A stretch of DNA of 64,000 nucleotides. Origin: Arthrobacter silviterrae. Lineage in GTDB: Bacteria; Actinomycetota; Actinomycetes; Actinomycetales; Micrococcaceae. The notes under the pieces were generated by a model, which did no database searches, had not been told where the DNA came from, and was given only the letters and a program-made list of their open reading frames with translations. Positions 21,624 through 30,377 of this stretch are shown here, piece by piece. Each line of letters starts with the position of its first letter. The stretch's first letter is position 1. Made by a program: the position numbers and the translations under genes. Location of the stretch: positions 1 to 64,000 of the forward strand of contig NZ_JAAKZI010000006.1 in assembly GCF_011045165.1 (NCBI RefSeq), in the 5' to 3' direction.

Positions 21624-22751
21624 ATGTCCTCTCCATCACCCGAGGCCCTCCAAGCCGCCCTCGCCACGGTCATCGACCCTGAACTGCGCCGGCCCATCAC
21701 GGAGCTGGGCATGGTGGAGTCCGTGGAGGCGTCCGACGGCGGCCGGGTACACGCCGTCGTCCGCCTCACCATCGCAGGCTGCCCGCTGCGCGGCACCATC
21801 ACCAAGGACGCCACGGCAGCCCTGATGAAGCTCGACGGCGTCACGGACGTCTCCGTGGAACTCACCGTCATGACGGCGGAGCAGCGTGTGGAGCTCAAGG
21901 AAAGGCTGAAGGGCTCCACGCCGGAGCGCGGCATCCCGTTCAACGCCGAATCCTCCCTGACCAGGGTTTACGCGGTGGCCAGCGGCAAGGGCGGCGTCGG
22001 CAAGTCGAGCGTCACGGTGAACCTGGCGTGCGCCCTGGCGGCCAAGGGCCTGAGGGTGGGCATTGTGGATGCGGACATTTACGGTTTTTCCGTCCCAGCC
22101 CTGATGGGCATCACGCAGGCGCCCACGCGGGTGGACGAGATGATCCTGCCACCAGTGGCCCACGACGTGAAGGTCATCTCGATCGGCATGTTTGTGACCG
22201 GCAACCAGCCCGTGGCGTGGCGCGGCCCCATGCTGCACCGGGCTCTGGAGCAGTTCCTGACGGACGTGTATTTTGGCGACCTCGACGCCCTGTTCCTTGA
22301 CCTGCCCCCTGGCACGGGGGACGTTGCGATTTCCGTGGCGCAGCTGCTGCCGAAGGCGGAGATCCTGGTGGTGACCACCCCCCAGGTGGCCGCGGCCGAT
22401 GTGGCGGAGCGGGCCGGCGCGATTGCCGTGCAGACCGGGCAGAAGGTGGCCGGCGTCATTGAAAACATGTCCTTCCTGACGCTGCCGGACGGCAGCACCA
22501 TGGAGTTGTTTGGCTCCGGCGGCGGCCAGGTCCTGGCCAAGCGGCTGAGCCAGACGGTCAACTCAAACGTGGAGCTGCTGGGACAGATTCCCCTGGATGT
22601 GGCCTTGCGGGAGGGCGGGGACATTGGCGCCCCGATTGTGCTGGCCAATCCGGAGTCGCCCGCTGCGGCGGCCCTGCTGGGCATTGCCGACAAGCTGGCC
22701 GTCCGCCCGCGCGGATTGTCCGGGCTGCACCTGGGCGTCACCCCGCGCTGA
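21624..22751 (+). CDS. mrp: Mrp/ApbC-family P-loop ATPase (iron-sulfur carrier)
   Basis: 375 residues: an N-terminal DUF59/MIP18-like domain (1-85), the deviant Walker A GKGGVGKS (121-128), FLDLPPGTGDVAISVAQLLP (Walker B/switch), and a conserved C-terminus (ENMSFL, MELFGSGGG). Members carry or transfer Fe-S clusters. The C-terminal CxxC of enterobacterial Mrp is absent here; Cys53 is the only cysteine noted outside the central domain, as in actinobacterial homologues such as Rv1229c. It follows DUF1003 by 12 bases and converges on tatB across a large palindrome. Confidence 0.92.
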   Translation: MSSPSPEALQAALATVIDPELRRPITELGMVESVEASDGGRVHAVVRLTIAGCPLRGTITKDATAALMKLDGVTDVSVELTVMTAEQRVELKERLKGSTPERGIPFNAESSLTRVYAVASGKGGVGKSSVTVNLACALAAKGLRVGIVDADIYGFSVPALMGITQAPTRVDEMILPPVAHDVKVISIGMFVTGNQPVAWRGPMLHRALEQFLTDVYFGDLDALFLDLPPGTGDVAISVAQLLPKAEILVVTTPQVAAADVAERAGAIAVQTGQKVAGVIENMSFLTLPDGSTMELFGSGGGQVLAKRLSQTVNSNVELLGQIPLDVALREGGDIGAPIVLANPESPAAAALLGIADKLAVRPRGLSGLHLGVTPR

Positions 22752-22793
22752 CCCAGACGCAAACCCTCGCGAGCTGACACCCGACGCGAACAC

Positions 22794-22888
22794 CGACGCT
22801 CGGTTGCAATCGGGGCACTTTTGGACAACGCTCCCGCAGCTGCTGCGGGAGCGTTTGCGAAAACACCCCCGATTGCAACCGAGCGTCG
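22794..22888. repeat. 95-bp nested palindrome between mrp and tatB
   Basis: Outer arms of 22 bp are perfect (22794-22815 beginning CGACGCTCGGTTGCAATCGG, and 22867-22888). Inner arms of 13 bp are also perfect (22828-22840 ACGCTCCCGCAGC, and 22842-22854), with imperfectly pairing 12-base segments between. It shares its arm sequence with the 32-bp array at 18559-18686. The location between convergent genes suggests it terminates both, and the size suggests a REP or MITE-like dispersed element. Confidence 0.85.
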
Positions 22889-22894
22889 AAGGGG

Positions 22895-23317
22895 TTAGGT
22901 GGCCTCGACGTCGAAGGGGGCCCGCTGGCCTTCGGCGAGGCGTTCAATCTCGGGCGCCGCAGGAGTGGCTGCCTCAATGGCGTTTTCGTTGCTGTCCTTG
23001 CCCATCATTGAGGCAATGGCGGCGCCGGGGGCGGCTTTCAGGGAGTTGAGCGCCGCAACGTCGTCGTCGTCCATGAGCGCTTCGCGAATGATGCGCCGGG
23101 GATCGTATTGGCGGGGGTCCAGCTTCTTCCAGTCGATGTCATCAATATCCAGCCCGGACTCTTCCTTGATGGTTTCGCGCGCGCCGGAAGCCATCTTGCG
23201 CACCTCGCGGATGAGGTTCTTGAGCATCTCCACATAGCCGGGGAGCCGCTTGGGGCCGATCACCAGGACTGCCACAACGACAATCACGATCAGCTCAGGG
23301 GTATTGATACCAAACAC
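22895..23317 (-). CDS. tatB: Sec-independent protein translocase TatB
   Basis: 140 residues: one N-terminal membrane helix (about 6-22, PELIVIVVVAVLVIGPKRLP), then the amphipathic helix (YVEMLKNLIREVRKMASGAR) and an acidic, variable tail. The GPKRLP hinge is typical of TatA/TatB. TatB recognises twin-arginine substrates together with TatC. GTG start 23317 is seven bases after TAATCT (23325-23330). In mycobacteria htrA and rseA separate it from sigE; here only 99 bases do. Confidence 0.9.
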   Translation of the reverse strand: MFGINTPELIVIVVVAVLVIGPKRLPGYVEMLKNLIREVRKMASGARETIKEESGLDIDDIDWKKLDPRQYDPRRIIREALMDDDDVAALNSLKAAPGAAIASMMGKDSNENAIEAATPAAPEIERLAEGQRAPFDVEAT

Positions 23318-23416
23318 GTTAGGAAGATTACCCTCTCAAGGCTAAAAGCAACGATTCCGCAGGGGCAATGGTCCAAATTCTGGCCGTTGTCGCGGTCTTG
23401 CCCGCTGAATCGAATG

Positions 23417-24073
23417 CTACAGGGCGGCTGATGCGCCCACAATCCGGGGCAGGGACAGCCGGGGCTTCTTGGGCCCGCGCCCGTCGCGGCTGCGGGCAGG
23501 GTTCCGGTCGGCCAGCGACTCGCGCAACATCGCACGCCCGCGGTGGATCCGGGAGCGAACGGTCCCCAGCTTGATGTCCAGCGTGTGGGCCACCTCGTCA
23601 TAGGACAGGCCCTCCATGTCGCACAGGACCACGGCGGCACGGAAATCCGGCGGCAAGGCCTCCAGGGCGGCGGCAATGTCGACGTCGAGGTTGTTGAATT
23701 CAAAGGTGCGTTCCGGGCCGGGGTCCGAACCCGCAAGCCGGGACTCGGCGTCGTCCGCCAGCGGGTCAAAGCGGATCCGCTGCTTGCGGCGTGCCTGGTC
23801 AAGGAAAAGATTGGTGGTGATGCGGTGCAGCCAGCCGTCCAGGGTGCCCGGCTTGAAGTTTGCGAGGGCGCGGAAAGCCCGGACAAAAACTTCCTGGGTG
23901 AGGTCCTCGGCGTCGTATTTGTTGCCTGTCAGCCGGTAGGCCAGGCGGAAGACCTTGGCGGAATGGTTGGTGACCACCTCATCCCACGACGGCGCAACCC
24001 AGTCCTGCACGGACCGCGGGGGCATGGTGTCGGAATCCGCGGTGATGGCTGCGGAGCTGGCGGCGGAACTCAT
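23417..24073 (-). CDS. sigE: ECF RNA polymerase sigma factor SigE
   Basis: 218 residues. Region 2 contains [25 protein letters not shown] (with the usual DAEDLTQE core) and [20 protein letters not shown]; region 4 has [23 protein letters not shown] and [15 protein letters not shown]. This is the extracytoplasmic-function group corresponding to mycobacterial SigE. ATG 24073 is chosen because GAGGTG lies seven bases upstream; the open frame extends further. No zinc-binding anti-sigma gene (RseA type) lies next to it, unlike the mycobacterial locus. The divergent O-methyltransferase is a conserved neighbour. Confidence 0.92.
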   Translation of the reverse strand: MSSAASSAAITADSDTMPPRSVQDWVAPSWDEVVTNHSAKVFRLAYRLTGNKYDAEDLTQEVFVRAFRALANFKPGTLDGWLHRITTNLFLDQARRKQRIRFDPLADDAESRLAGSDPGPERTFEFNNLDVDIAAALEALPPDFRAAVVLCDMEGLSYDEVAHTLDIKLGTVRSRIHRGRAMLRESLADRNPARSRDGRGPKKPRLSLPRIVGASAAL

Positions 24074-24264
24074 GGCGGCACCTCGTCTCTTGCGGCTCCC
24101 GGCCGGACGGCTTGTGGCCCCGGACCGGCCCGGGCATGTCATCCCCGGGTCCCAACATTGTGCCAAGGAAAGCTGACATTTTGCTGGGCAATCGGGTAAA
24201 TTCAGCCCACGGCGCAGGCAGTAGGCTAGAGGAAATCATTGCGACAGTTTAGGAACCGGCACCC

Positions 24265-24897
24265 ATGAGCGCTGACAAGTCCACCAGTTGGTCATATGCG
24301 GAAGGCCTTCCCGTGGAGGATGACGTCCTCCGCCGGGCCCGTGAGCGCTCCCACGAGTTGGGCCTGTTCCCCGTCAGCCATGGCGTTGCGGCCGCCCTGA
24401 CCGTCCTGGCGGCGGCTTCGAAGGCGCAAACCGCAGTGGAGGTGGGTACCGGGGCCGGGGTCTCCGGGGTTGCCCTGCTGCGCGGTCTGGGTCCGACGGC
24501 GGTGCTGACCACCATTGATCCCGACGTGGACCACCTCCGCGCCGCCCGCGAGGCGTTCATTGAGTCCGGTTCCCGCGCCAACCGCACGCGCACCATCTCC
24601 GGGCGCGGGCAGAATGTGCTGCCTCGCCTCACGGATGCCGCCTACGACCTGGTGTTCATCGATGCCGACAAGCCCAGCTTCCCTGACTATGTGGAGCAGG
24701 GCATCAGGCTGCTGAAGTCCGGCGGGCTGCTGGTCATCAACGACGCCCTGGACAAGGACAGGGTTTCCGATCCTGCCATCCGCGAAGCCAGCACCGTGGT
24801 GCTGCGCCGGGTGGGCAAGGTGATCCGGGACAACGACTCCCTCATGTCGGCCATGCTGCCCACGGGGGACGGCCTGCTGCTCGCCGTCAAGCGCTGA
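24265..24897 (+). CDS. SAM-dependent O-methyltransferase (Rv1220c-like)
   Basis: 210-residue class I methyltransferase of the methyltransf_3 (CCoMT-like) family. The SAM-binding motif is VEVGTGAGVSGVALLRGL, then TTIDPDVDHLRAAREAF, and the metal/substrate motif LVFIDADKPSFPDYVEQGI. Substrate unknown. It diverges from sigE as in mycobacteria. TAGGCT at 24223-24228 is a possible -10 box giving a leader of about 30 bases. The last codons and stop (CAAGCGCTGA) are repeated three more times just downstream. Confidence 0.9.
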   Translation: MSADKSTSWSYAEGLPVEDDVLRRARERSHELGLFPVSHGVAAALTVLAAASKAQTAVEVGTGAGVSGVALLRGLGPTAVLTTIDPDVDHLRAAREAFIESGSRANRTRTISGRGQNVLPRLTDAAYDLVFIDADKPSFPDYVEQGIRLLKSGGLLVINDALDKDRVSDPAIREASTVVLRRVGKVIRDNDSLMSAMLPTGDGLLLAVKR

Positions 24898-24955
24898 GCG
24901 CAGCCCCCAAGCGCTGATCGGTTCCCCCCAAGCGCTGAACGCAGCCAAGCGCTGA
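24888..24955 (+). repeat. Four copies of CAAGCGCTGA at and after the O-methyltransferase stop
   Basis: Exact copies at 24888-24897 (containing the stop codon), 24908-24917, 24929-24938 and 24946-24955, spaced 17-21 bases. AGCGCT is itself palindromic. It looks like small-scale duplication of the gene end. The following 24956-25039 shows no gene. Confidence 0.8.
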
Positions 24956-25039
24956 GCGCGGCCCCATGCGGCTTAAACGCCAAGCGGGACAGCAGCAGCT
25001 GCCCCGCAGGTACATCAGCGGTGGAAATGGAGGTGCTTG

Positions 25040-25207
25040 CTACTCAGTCACGCCCACCAGGCAGTCCTTGAGACTGCTTGCCTCGTCGGCATTCATTTCC
25101 ACCACAAGCCGGCCGCCGCCTTCAAGCGGGAGCCGCAAGATCAGGCTGCGCCCCTCCTTGGTCACTTCCATTGGACCGTCGCCGGTTCTGGGTTTCATGG
25201 CCGCCAT
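25040..25207 (-). CDS. DUF3117 small conserved protein
   Basis: 55 residues, starting MAAMKPRTGDGPMEVTKEGR and ending DCLVGVTE. This is the complete DUF3117 family, highly conserved and nearly invariant in length in actinobacteria (Rv1211 in M. tuberculosis, next to tag as here). It forms a small beta-rich domain with a GGRLVVEMNADEA segment. Function unknown. ATG 25207 has GGGGAAGT upstream on the minus strand. The 162-base gap to the next gene (25208-25369) shows no further gene. Confidence 0.93.
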   Translation of the reverse strand: MAAMKPRTGDGPMEVTKEGRSLILRLPLEGGGRLVVEMNADEASSLKDCLVGVTE

Positions 25208-25369
25208 CAGGACTTCCCCTTTTCATAGTACGAACCCACACGGTATGTGGGCTTTCCCCACATGAGGATTCGTGTTGTATCCCTCACAATCCATTATTCC
25301 GCACTTGGGCCACCGGGTGCTAATCGGGGGCTCCCGCCGGCACCTGAGGACACACCCCGCACGCACCCG

Positions 25370-26644
25370 TCACGGCGGCCACGCCTGCCCGGTACTGACG
25401 GCGGAGAACTGCCACAGCCACACCACCCATACAATCTGCAGCAGCGTAAACATGACCACCACGGCCCACCGGTAGGCCCTGTCGGCCGAAAGGAAGGCCG
25501 AGGCAAGCGCCAGCGGGAACAGCGGGAGCATCATCCGGAAGGTGCTCGACTGCGGGTCCAGCACAGCGAACAGGTACGCCATGTACAGGGCGCACCACAG
25601 GCGCAGCTCAGTGCCCATCCGCCGCACGGACTGCGAGCCAAGGTACAGTGCAGCAACAACCACCAACAGCACGGGCAGCAGCGGACCAAAGAACGGCCCT
25701 GCCAGCTGGACTCCGGCGTCGAACCAGGGCTTGAACAGGACCAGGCCGGTGCCGCGCCAGGCCGTTTCGGTGTCCGTATAGGCGGTGCGCTCCCCCGTCA
25801 CAGCCCAGGCAATGCCCATCCAGGCAAACGCCATGACCCCGCTGGCAGCAAACAGCACAAGTCCCCCTGCCGCTGAGCGGCTCCCCAACGGCTCGCTCCG
25901 CCGGCTGCGCCACCGCAGGAGCAGGTGAATGCCGACGACGGCGGCAAACGGCACCCCGGCCGGCCGCGAAAGGCACATGAGCACCATGACGGGAACGGCC
26001 GCCCAGTACCGGCGCCGGACCAGCAGCAACAGGGACGCAGCCAGCAGGAAGGTGCTCAGCGACTCGGCATACCCCACCTGCAAAATGGGCGAGATGGGAA
26101 AGGTGGCAAAGAAGGCGGTGCCCCACAAGGCCGTACCCGGAGGTGCGGCGTGGGCAACCACCGCAAACAGGCGGTAGATCACCAGCGCGGCCGCCAGCCC
26201 GGCCAGCCCGGCCACCAGCGGCGCCACCTCCGCCCACGGCAGGCCCGTGACGGCGTTGAACCCGCGGGCCAGCAGTGGAAACAGCGGGTAAAACGCCCAT
26301 TGGTTGGGCTGTGCCGTCCCGTTGGGGTTGCGGGGAATGGTGTCCGGGTAGCCGCCGTTGAAGATGCGTTCGTACCAGCCTGCGTCCCAGCGGTTGATGA
26401 ACGTGAGGTAGTCGGGCCGGGCCCCGCTCCACGGCGATTCGCCCGCATGGTAGGCCGCCACGGCCAGGATGATGAAGGAGACCCCGCGTGCACCGAGGTA
26501 CACCAAAACCACCTTGAGCCACCACGGCGCCGTCCGGAGGGCGCCGCGCACAGGAACCACAACGGGGGCCAGCCAGGACGCCAGCACCGTGCCAGCCCAG
26601 CCGGACTTTTCCACACTGGACGGGAGCCGGGCCGGCGGCCTCAC
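25370..26644 (-). CDS. PIG-V-like polytopic mannosyltransferase family protein
   Basis: 424 residues with about ten hydrophobic helices. The luminal-type loop after the first helix contains INRWDAGWYERIFNGGYPD and, further on, QWAFYPLFPLLAR, features of bacterial PIG-V/GT-C-type membrane glycosyltransferases that use polyprenyl-phosphate sugars. The W-D-A-x-W/Y acidic motif is the likely catalytic site. Substrate is unknown. It starts with GTG overlapping the tag stop as GTGA (26641-26644), so it is translated with tag. Confidence 0.7.
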   Translation of the reverse strand: MRPPARLPSSVEKSGWAGTVLASWLAPVVVPVRGALRTAPWWLKVVLVYLGARGVSFIILAVAAYHAGESPWSGARPDYLTFINRWDAGWYERIFNGGYPDTIPRNPNGTAQPNQWAFYPLFPLLARGFNAVTGLPWAEVAPLVAGLAGLAAALVIYRLFAVVAHAAPPGTALWGTAFFATFPISPILQVGYAESLSTFLLAASLLLLVRRRYWAAVPVMVLMCLSRPAGVPFAAVVGIHLLLRWRSRRSEPLGSRSAAGGLVLFAASGVMAFAWMGIAWAVTGERTAYTDTETAWRGTGLVLFKPWFDAGVQLAGPFFGPLLPVLLVVVAALYLGSQSVRRMGTELRLWCALYMAYLFAVLDPQSSTFRMMLPLFPLALASAFLSADRAYRWAVVVMFTLLQIVWVVWLWQFSAVSTGQAWPP

Positions 26645-27231
26645 ACCGGGTCCGCGGCCAGGGTCTCCGCCACCCAGCAGCCGGGCTGGTGGTCGTTCGC
26701 CAGCCCCACAGCCTGCATCATGGCGTAGGCGGTGGTGGGCCCGACGAAGGCAAATCCGCGCTTCTTCAGCTCCTTTGCAAGGGCCGTGGATTCGGCTGTT
26801 TTCGCCGGCACGGGGCTCCCGGCGGGGCGCGGCGCGGGGGCGTGCCCGTGCAGCAGCGAGCCCAGCGTCACGCCGTCGGGCAGTGCCAGGATGGCCTTGG
26901 CGTTGCCGATCGTGGCGTTGATTTTCATCAGGTTCCGGACAATCCCGGCATTGGCCATCAGCCGGTCAACGTCCGCCGGGCCGAAGCGTGCCACGGCGGC
27001 GGGCTCAAAGTTGGCGAACGCCTCCCGGAACGCCTCACGTTTGCGCAGGATGGTGATCCAGCTCAGCCCGGACTGGAACGCCTCAAGGCTCAGCCGCTCA
27101 AAAAGCTCCCGCTCCCCCGCCACGGGACGGCCCCACTCCTCATCGTGGTAGCGCTGGTAGAGCAGGTCCGATTCAATCCCGGCCCAGGCGCAGCGGGGTT
27201 TTCCATCGGAACCGACGACGACGTTTTCCAT
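26641..27231 (-). CDS. tag: DNA-3-methyladenine glycosylase I
   Basis: Base-excision repair enzyme removing 3-methyladenine. The 196-residue protein has the family start with the zinc-site Cys at about 14 and His in QRYHDEEWGRPV, the helix-hairpin-helix-like core (FQSGLSWITILRKREAFREAF, GIVRNLMKINATIGNA), and the C-terminal zinc-site motif NDHQPGCWV. All four ligands expected from E. coli Tag (two Cys, two His) are present. It lies 3 bases after the DivIVA-domain gene and overlaps the membrane protein gene. Confidence 0.95.
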   Translation of the reverse strand: MENVVVGSDGKPRCAWAGIESDLLYQRYHDEEWGRPVAGERELFERLSLEAFQSGLSWITILRKREAFREAFANFEPAAVARFGPADVDRLMANAGIVRNLMKINATIGNAKAILALPDGVTLGSLLHGHAPAPRPAGSPVPAKTAESTALAKELKKRGFAFVGPTTAYAMMQAVGLANDHQPGCWVAETLAADPV

Positions 27232-27234
27232 GCT

Positions 27235-27600
27235 TTAGCCTTCCCCGTCCGGTTGGGTGCCGCTCGCGTCCGGTGACGGCGCAGCGTCGTCCGGGCCCCC
27301 GGCCGCCAGGGCGGCCTCAAGCTCTGCGATGCGGCTGTCCTTGGCGGCCAACTCGTCACGCAGGCGGTCCAGCACCTCGTCGACCTGGTCCATGCGGTAG
27401 CCGCGCAGGCCCAGGGCAAAACGGAGCCTGTCAATGTCGGCGGGCACGGCCCCTGCGGGGAGCAGCACGGGAGGGAGCCCGTCCACGGGGGCGGCCAGGC
27501 CGTCGTCGTACACGGCGCCGGCCGGCTTTTTCAGGCCAACCACATACATCGCCACCGCGGCGGCCAGCATGACGGCCAGGAAAATCAGGAAGTAGCTCAC
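27235..27600 (-). CDS. DivIVA-domain membrane protein
   Basis: 121 residues: an N-terminal membrane helix (about 3-22), a short linker, a DivIVA-type motif (IDRLRFALGLRGYRMDQVDEVLDRL) and a coiled coil to residue 100. DivIVA/Wag31 proteins mark curved membranes and guide polar growth; this short protein could be an accessory version. It shares a transcript with tag. Precise role unknown. Confidence 0.8.
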   Translation of the reverse strand: MSYFLIFLAVMLAAAVAMYVVGLKKPAGAVYDDGLAAPVDGLPPVLLPAGAVPADIDRLRFALGLRGYRMDQVDEVLDRLRDELAAKDSRIAELEAALAAGGPDDAAPSPDASGTQPDGEG

Positions 27601-27626
27601 CCCACCAATGGTGCCAGATGATCGGC

Positions 27627-28397
27627 TCAGCCGGCGGCGACCTTGTTCCCGGCCTCGCCTGCCATGACCAGGGCCACCGCCTCCTCGGGGGTGTCGGCCA
27701 GGGCGATGATGTCCAGGTCCCCGGGAGAAACCAGCCCCTGCTCCACCATGGTGTCCTTGATCCAGGCCACCAGCGGGCTCCAGAACGCGGAGTCAACCAG
27801 GACAATGGGGAACTGCGTGACCTTGCTGGTCTGCACCAGCACCATGGCCTCAAAAAGTTCATCGAGCGTGCCGAGCCCGCCGGGGAGCACCACGAAGCCC
27901 TGTGCGTACTTGACGAACATGGTCTTGCGGGCGAAGAAGTAGCGGAAGTCCACGCCGAGTCCCACCCACTGGTTCATGCCCTGCTCAAAAGGCAGTTCAA
28001 TGCCCAGGCCGATCGAGAGGCCGTCGGCCTCGAAGGCACCTTTGTTGGCGGCCTCCATGGAGCCGGGCCCGCCGCCGGTGATGACGGCCACGCCTGCTTC
28101 CACCAGCCGCCGGCCCACCTCAACGCCCATCTCATAGTGCCGGGTGCCGGGCTTGGTGCGGGCGGAGCCAAACACGCTGATGGCGGGGCCAATTTCGGCG
28201 AGGGAGTCAAAGCCCTGCACAAACTCGCTTTGGATCCGCATGACCCGCCACGGGTCCGTGTGCGTGAAGTCGCTGCTGGGCGGGGTATCCAGGAGGCGGG
28301 AGTCGGCAGTTGACCCCACGGCCGCGCCTTTCCGCCAGCTGCCGAAACGCGGCTTTTTGGAACGGAGGGGGCTGCTGGAACCGGTGGGTGCACTCAT
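27627..28397 (-). CDS. LOG-family Rossmann protein (TIGR00730-like)
   Basis: 256 residues with the lysine-decarboxylase-like Rossmann fold. The diagnostic motif PGGLGTLDE and the phosphate-binding GGGPGSMEAANKGA are both present. LOG proteins release free cytokinin-type bases from nucleoside monophosphates; in M. tuberculosis Rv1205 does this. ATG 28397 is chosen: a GGAGG is too close (one base) to act as Shine-Dalgarno, but TACGCT lies seven bases upstream (28405-28410), so a leaderless start is more likely. Divergent from gluA. Confidence 0.85.
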   Translation of the reverse strand: MSAPTGSSSPLRSKKPRFGSWRKGAAVGSTADSRLLDTPPSSDFTHTDPWRVMRIQSEFVQGFDSLAEIGPAISVFGSARTKPGTRHYEMGVEVGRRLVEAGVAVITGGGPGSMEAANKGAFEADGLSIGLGIELPFEQGMNQWVGLGVDFRYFFARKTMFVKYAQGFVVLPGGLGTLDELFEAMVLVQTSKVTQFPIVLVDSAFWSPLVAWIKDTMVEQGLVSPGDLDIIALADTPEEAVALVMAGEAGNKVAAG

Positions 28398-28482
28398 GCC
28401 TCCAAGCGTACGTGAAAGCGGCCCCAAGCATTCCAGCAGAGGTATCGAACACGCAACGATCGGTGGCGAATCGTGAAACTCA

Positions 28483-28512
28483 TTTACCGTAAGTGGAAAT
28501 GTTCGATAGATT
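28483..28512 (+). promoter_or_regulatory. gluABCD promoter (leaderless)
   Basis: TTTACC (28483-28488) as -35, 18-base spacer, TAGATT (28507-28512) as -10, then exactly six bases to the gluA ATG at 28519. No Shine-Dalgarno sequence fits between, so the transcript should start at or next to the start codon. Confidence 0.65.
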
Positions 28513-28518
28513 CGCTTC

Positions 28519-29277
28519 ATGACTATTCCCGTACAGGCAACTGCCCTCGTGGAGCTCAAGGCCGTCAACAAGCACTACGGCCCCCTCCACGTGTTGCAGG
28601 ACATCAACTTGCAGGTCAAAAAGGGTGAGGTGGTGGTGGTCATCGGGCCTTCGGGCTCCGGCAAGTCCACGCTGTGCCGCACCATCAACCGCCTCGAGAC
28701 CATTGATGACGGCTCCATCACCATTGAAGGTGCCGAGCTGCCCAAGGAAGGCAAGGGGCTCGCAGCGTTGCGCGCCGACGTCGGCATGGTCTTCCAGTCC
28801 TTCAACCTGTTCGCCCACAAGACCATCCTGGAAAACGTCACGCTTGGCCCCATCAAGGTCAAGGGCGCTTCCAAGGCCGACGCCGACAAGCAGGCACTTG
28901 CGCTGCTGGAACGTGTTGGCGTGGGCCACCAGGCTGCCAAGCTGCCGGCCCAGCTCTCCGGCGGGCAGCAGCAGCGCGTGGCCATTGCCCGCGCGCTGGC
29001 CATGAAGCCGAAGGTCATGCTCTTTGATGAGCCCACCAGCGCCCTGGACCCTGAAATGATCAATGAGGTCCTGGACGTCATGGTGGAACTGGCCAAGGAG
29101 GGCATGACCATGGTGGTGGTCACGCATGAGATGGGATTTGCCCGGAAGGCTGCAGACAGGGTTGTCTTCATGGCCGACGGACAGATCGTGGAGGAAGCCA
29201 CCCCGGATGAATTCTTCACCAACCCGCAGAGCGACCGCGCCAAGGACTTCCTCTCGAAGATCCTGACCAACGGCTGA
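28519..29277 (+). CDS. gluA: Glutamate ABC transporter ATP-binding protein
   Basis: 252-residue ATPase of the polar amino acid uptake family. Walker [11 protein letters not shown]-loop ([17 protein letters not shown]), signature LSGGQQQR, Walker [16 protein letters not shown] and the switch His in VVVTHEMGF are all present. With gluB, gluC and gluD it forms a complete importer like that of Corynebacterium. Predicted leaderless start behind the promoter at 28483-28512. Confidence 0.93.
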   Translation: MTIPVQATALVELKAVNKHYGPLHVLQDINLQVKKGEVVVVIGPSGSGKSTLCRTINRLETIDDGSITIEGAELPKEGKGLAALRADVGMVFQSFNLFAHKTILENVTLGPIKVKGASKADADKQALALLERVGVGHQAAKLPAQLSGGQQQRVAIARALAMKPKVMLFDEPTSALDPEMINEVLDVMVELAKEGMTMVVVTHEMGFARKAADRVVFMADGQIVEEATPDEFFTNPQSDRAKDFLSKILTNG

Positions 29278-29383
29278 CCAGCCGCTGGCAAGCCGAATTT
29301 TCAGTCCCATCCGTTGAGTCCCATCACGCTCAAATTTTTTCACCCGCACCGGCGGCCGCACAGGCCGTTTATGAAAGGAAACC

Positions 29384-30283
29384 ATGAAGAACTTCTTTAG
29401 CCGAAAGAGCCTCAGTGTTGCGGCGATCGTCGCTGCCGCAGGCCTGGCACTGTCCGGTTGCGGCGGGGGTGGCACCGCAGGGGGCGGTTCCTCCGACGCG
29501 GCAGGGCCCGCCTTTGACGTCGCCAAGACCGTTGCCCTGACCGGCAGCCCCACGTACGACAAGGTCAAGTCCGCCGGCGCCATCCGCATCGGTGTCAAGG
29601 AAGACCAGCCCGGCCTGGGCTACCTCGACGCCGCTACGGGCGAGCGCACCGGCTTTGACATCGAGATTGCCACCTGGATGGCGGCTTCCCTGGGCATTGC
29701 CAAGGACAAGATCCAGTTCAAGGCCATCCCGTCCGCCAACCGTGAAACGGCCCTCGCCAACGGCGACGTGGACCTCTACGTGGGCACCTACTCCATCACG
29801 GACAAGCGCAAGAAGATCGTGGACTTCGCCGGCCCCTACTTCATCACGGGCCAGGGCCTGTTGGTGCAGAAGGCGAACACCACCATCAACAGCGAGAAGG
29901 ACCTGGACGGCAAGAAGGTTTGCTCGGCCACGGGTTCCACGCCCATCCAAAACATCCGCCAAAACTTCCCGAAGGCCATTCCCGTCGAATTCGACCTCTA
30001 CTCGAAATGTGTGGAGAACCTCAAGAACGGTTCTGTGGACGCGGTGACGACCGACCAGGCCATCCTGTTGGGCTTCGCTTCGTCTCAGGATGGTCTCAAG
30101 GTAGTGGGCCAGCCGTTCACTGTTGAAAAGTACGGGGTCGGCCTGGCCAAGGGCGACACCGCGCTGCGCACCTTCCTGAACAAGACCCTGACCGACGGCG
30201 GCGCCACGTGGACCAAGATCTACAAGGACACGCTGGGCAAGTCGGGCACCACGGTGGAACAGCCGAAGGTCGACCAGTACTAA
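29384..30283 (+). CDS. gluB: Glutamate ABC transporter substrate-binding lipoprotein
   Basis: 299-residue periplasmic-binding-type protein anchored as a lipoprotein: signal peptide with lipobox LSGC (lipidated Cys26), then a glycine/serine linker. The SBP_bac_3 domain shows AIRIGVKEDQPGLGYLDA, TGFDIEIATWMA and VDLYVGTYSITDKRKKIVDF, as in glutamate/glutamine binders. Start ATG 29384 has GAAAGGA upstream. 106 bases separate it from gluA. Confidence 0.93.
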   Translation: MKNFFSRKSLSVAAIVAAAGLALSGCGGGGTAGGGSSDAAGPAFDVAKTVALTGSPTYDKVKSAGAIRIGVKEDQPGLGYLDAATGERTGFDIEIATWMAASLGIAKDKIQFKAIPSANRETALANGDVDLYVGTYSITDKRKKIVDFAGPYFITGQGLLVQKANTTINSEKDLDGKKVCSATGSTPIQNIRQNFPKAIPVEFDLYSKCVENLKNGSVDAVTTDQAILLGFASSQDGLKVVGQPFTVEKYGVGLAKGDTALRTFLNKTLTDGGATWTKIYKDTLGKSGTTVEQPKVDQY

Positions 30284-30377
30284 CAGTCCAACGCCGCAGG
30301 TGGTGTGCCGGCATTGGGGACCGGCACACCGCCTTGCGGCTTCGTCCTCTCGACATCACTGAAAGCGACACTGCACT

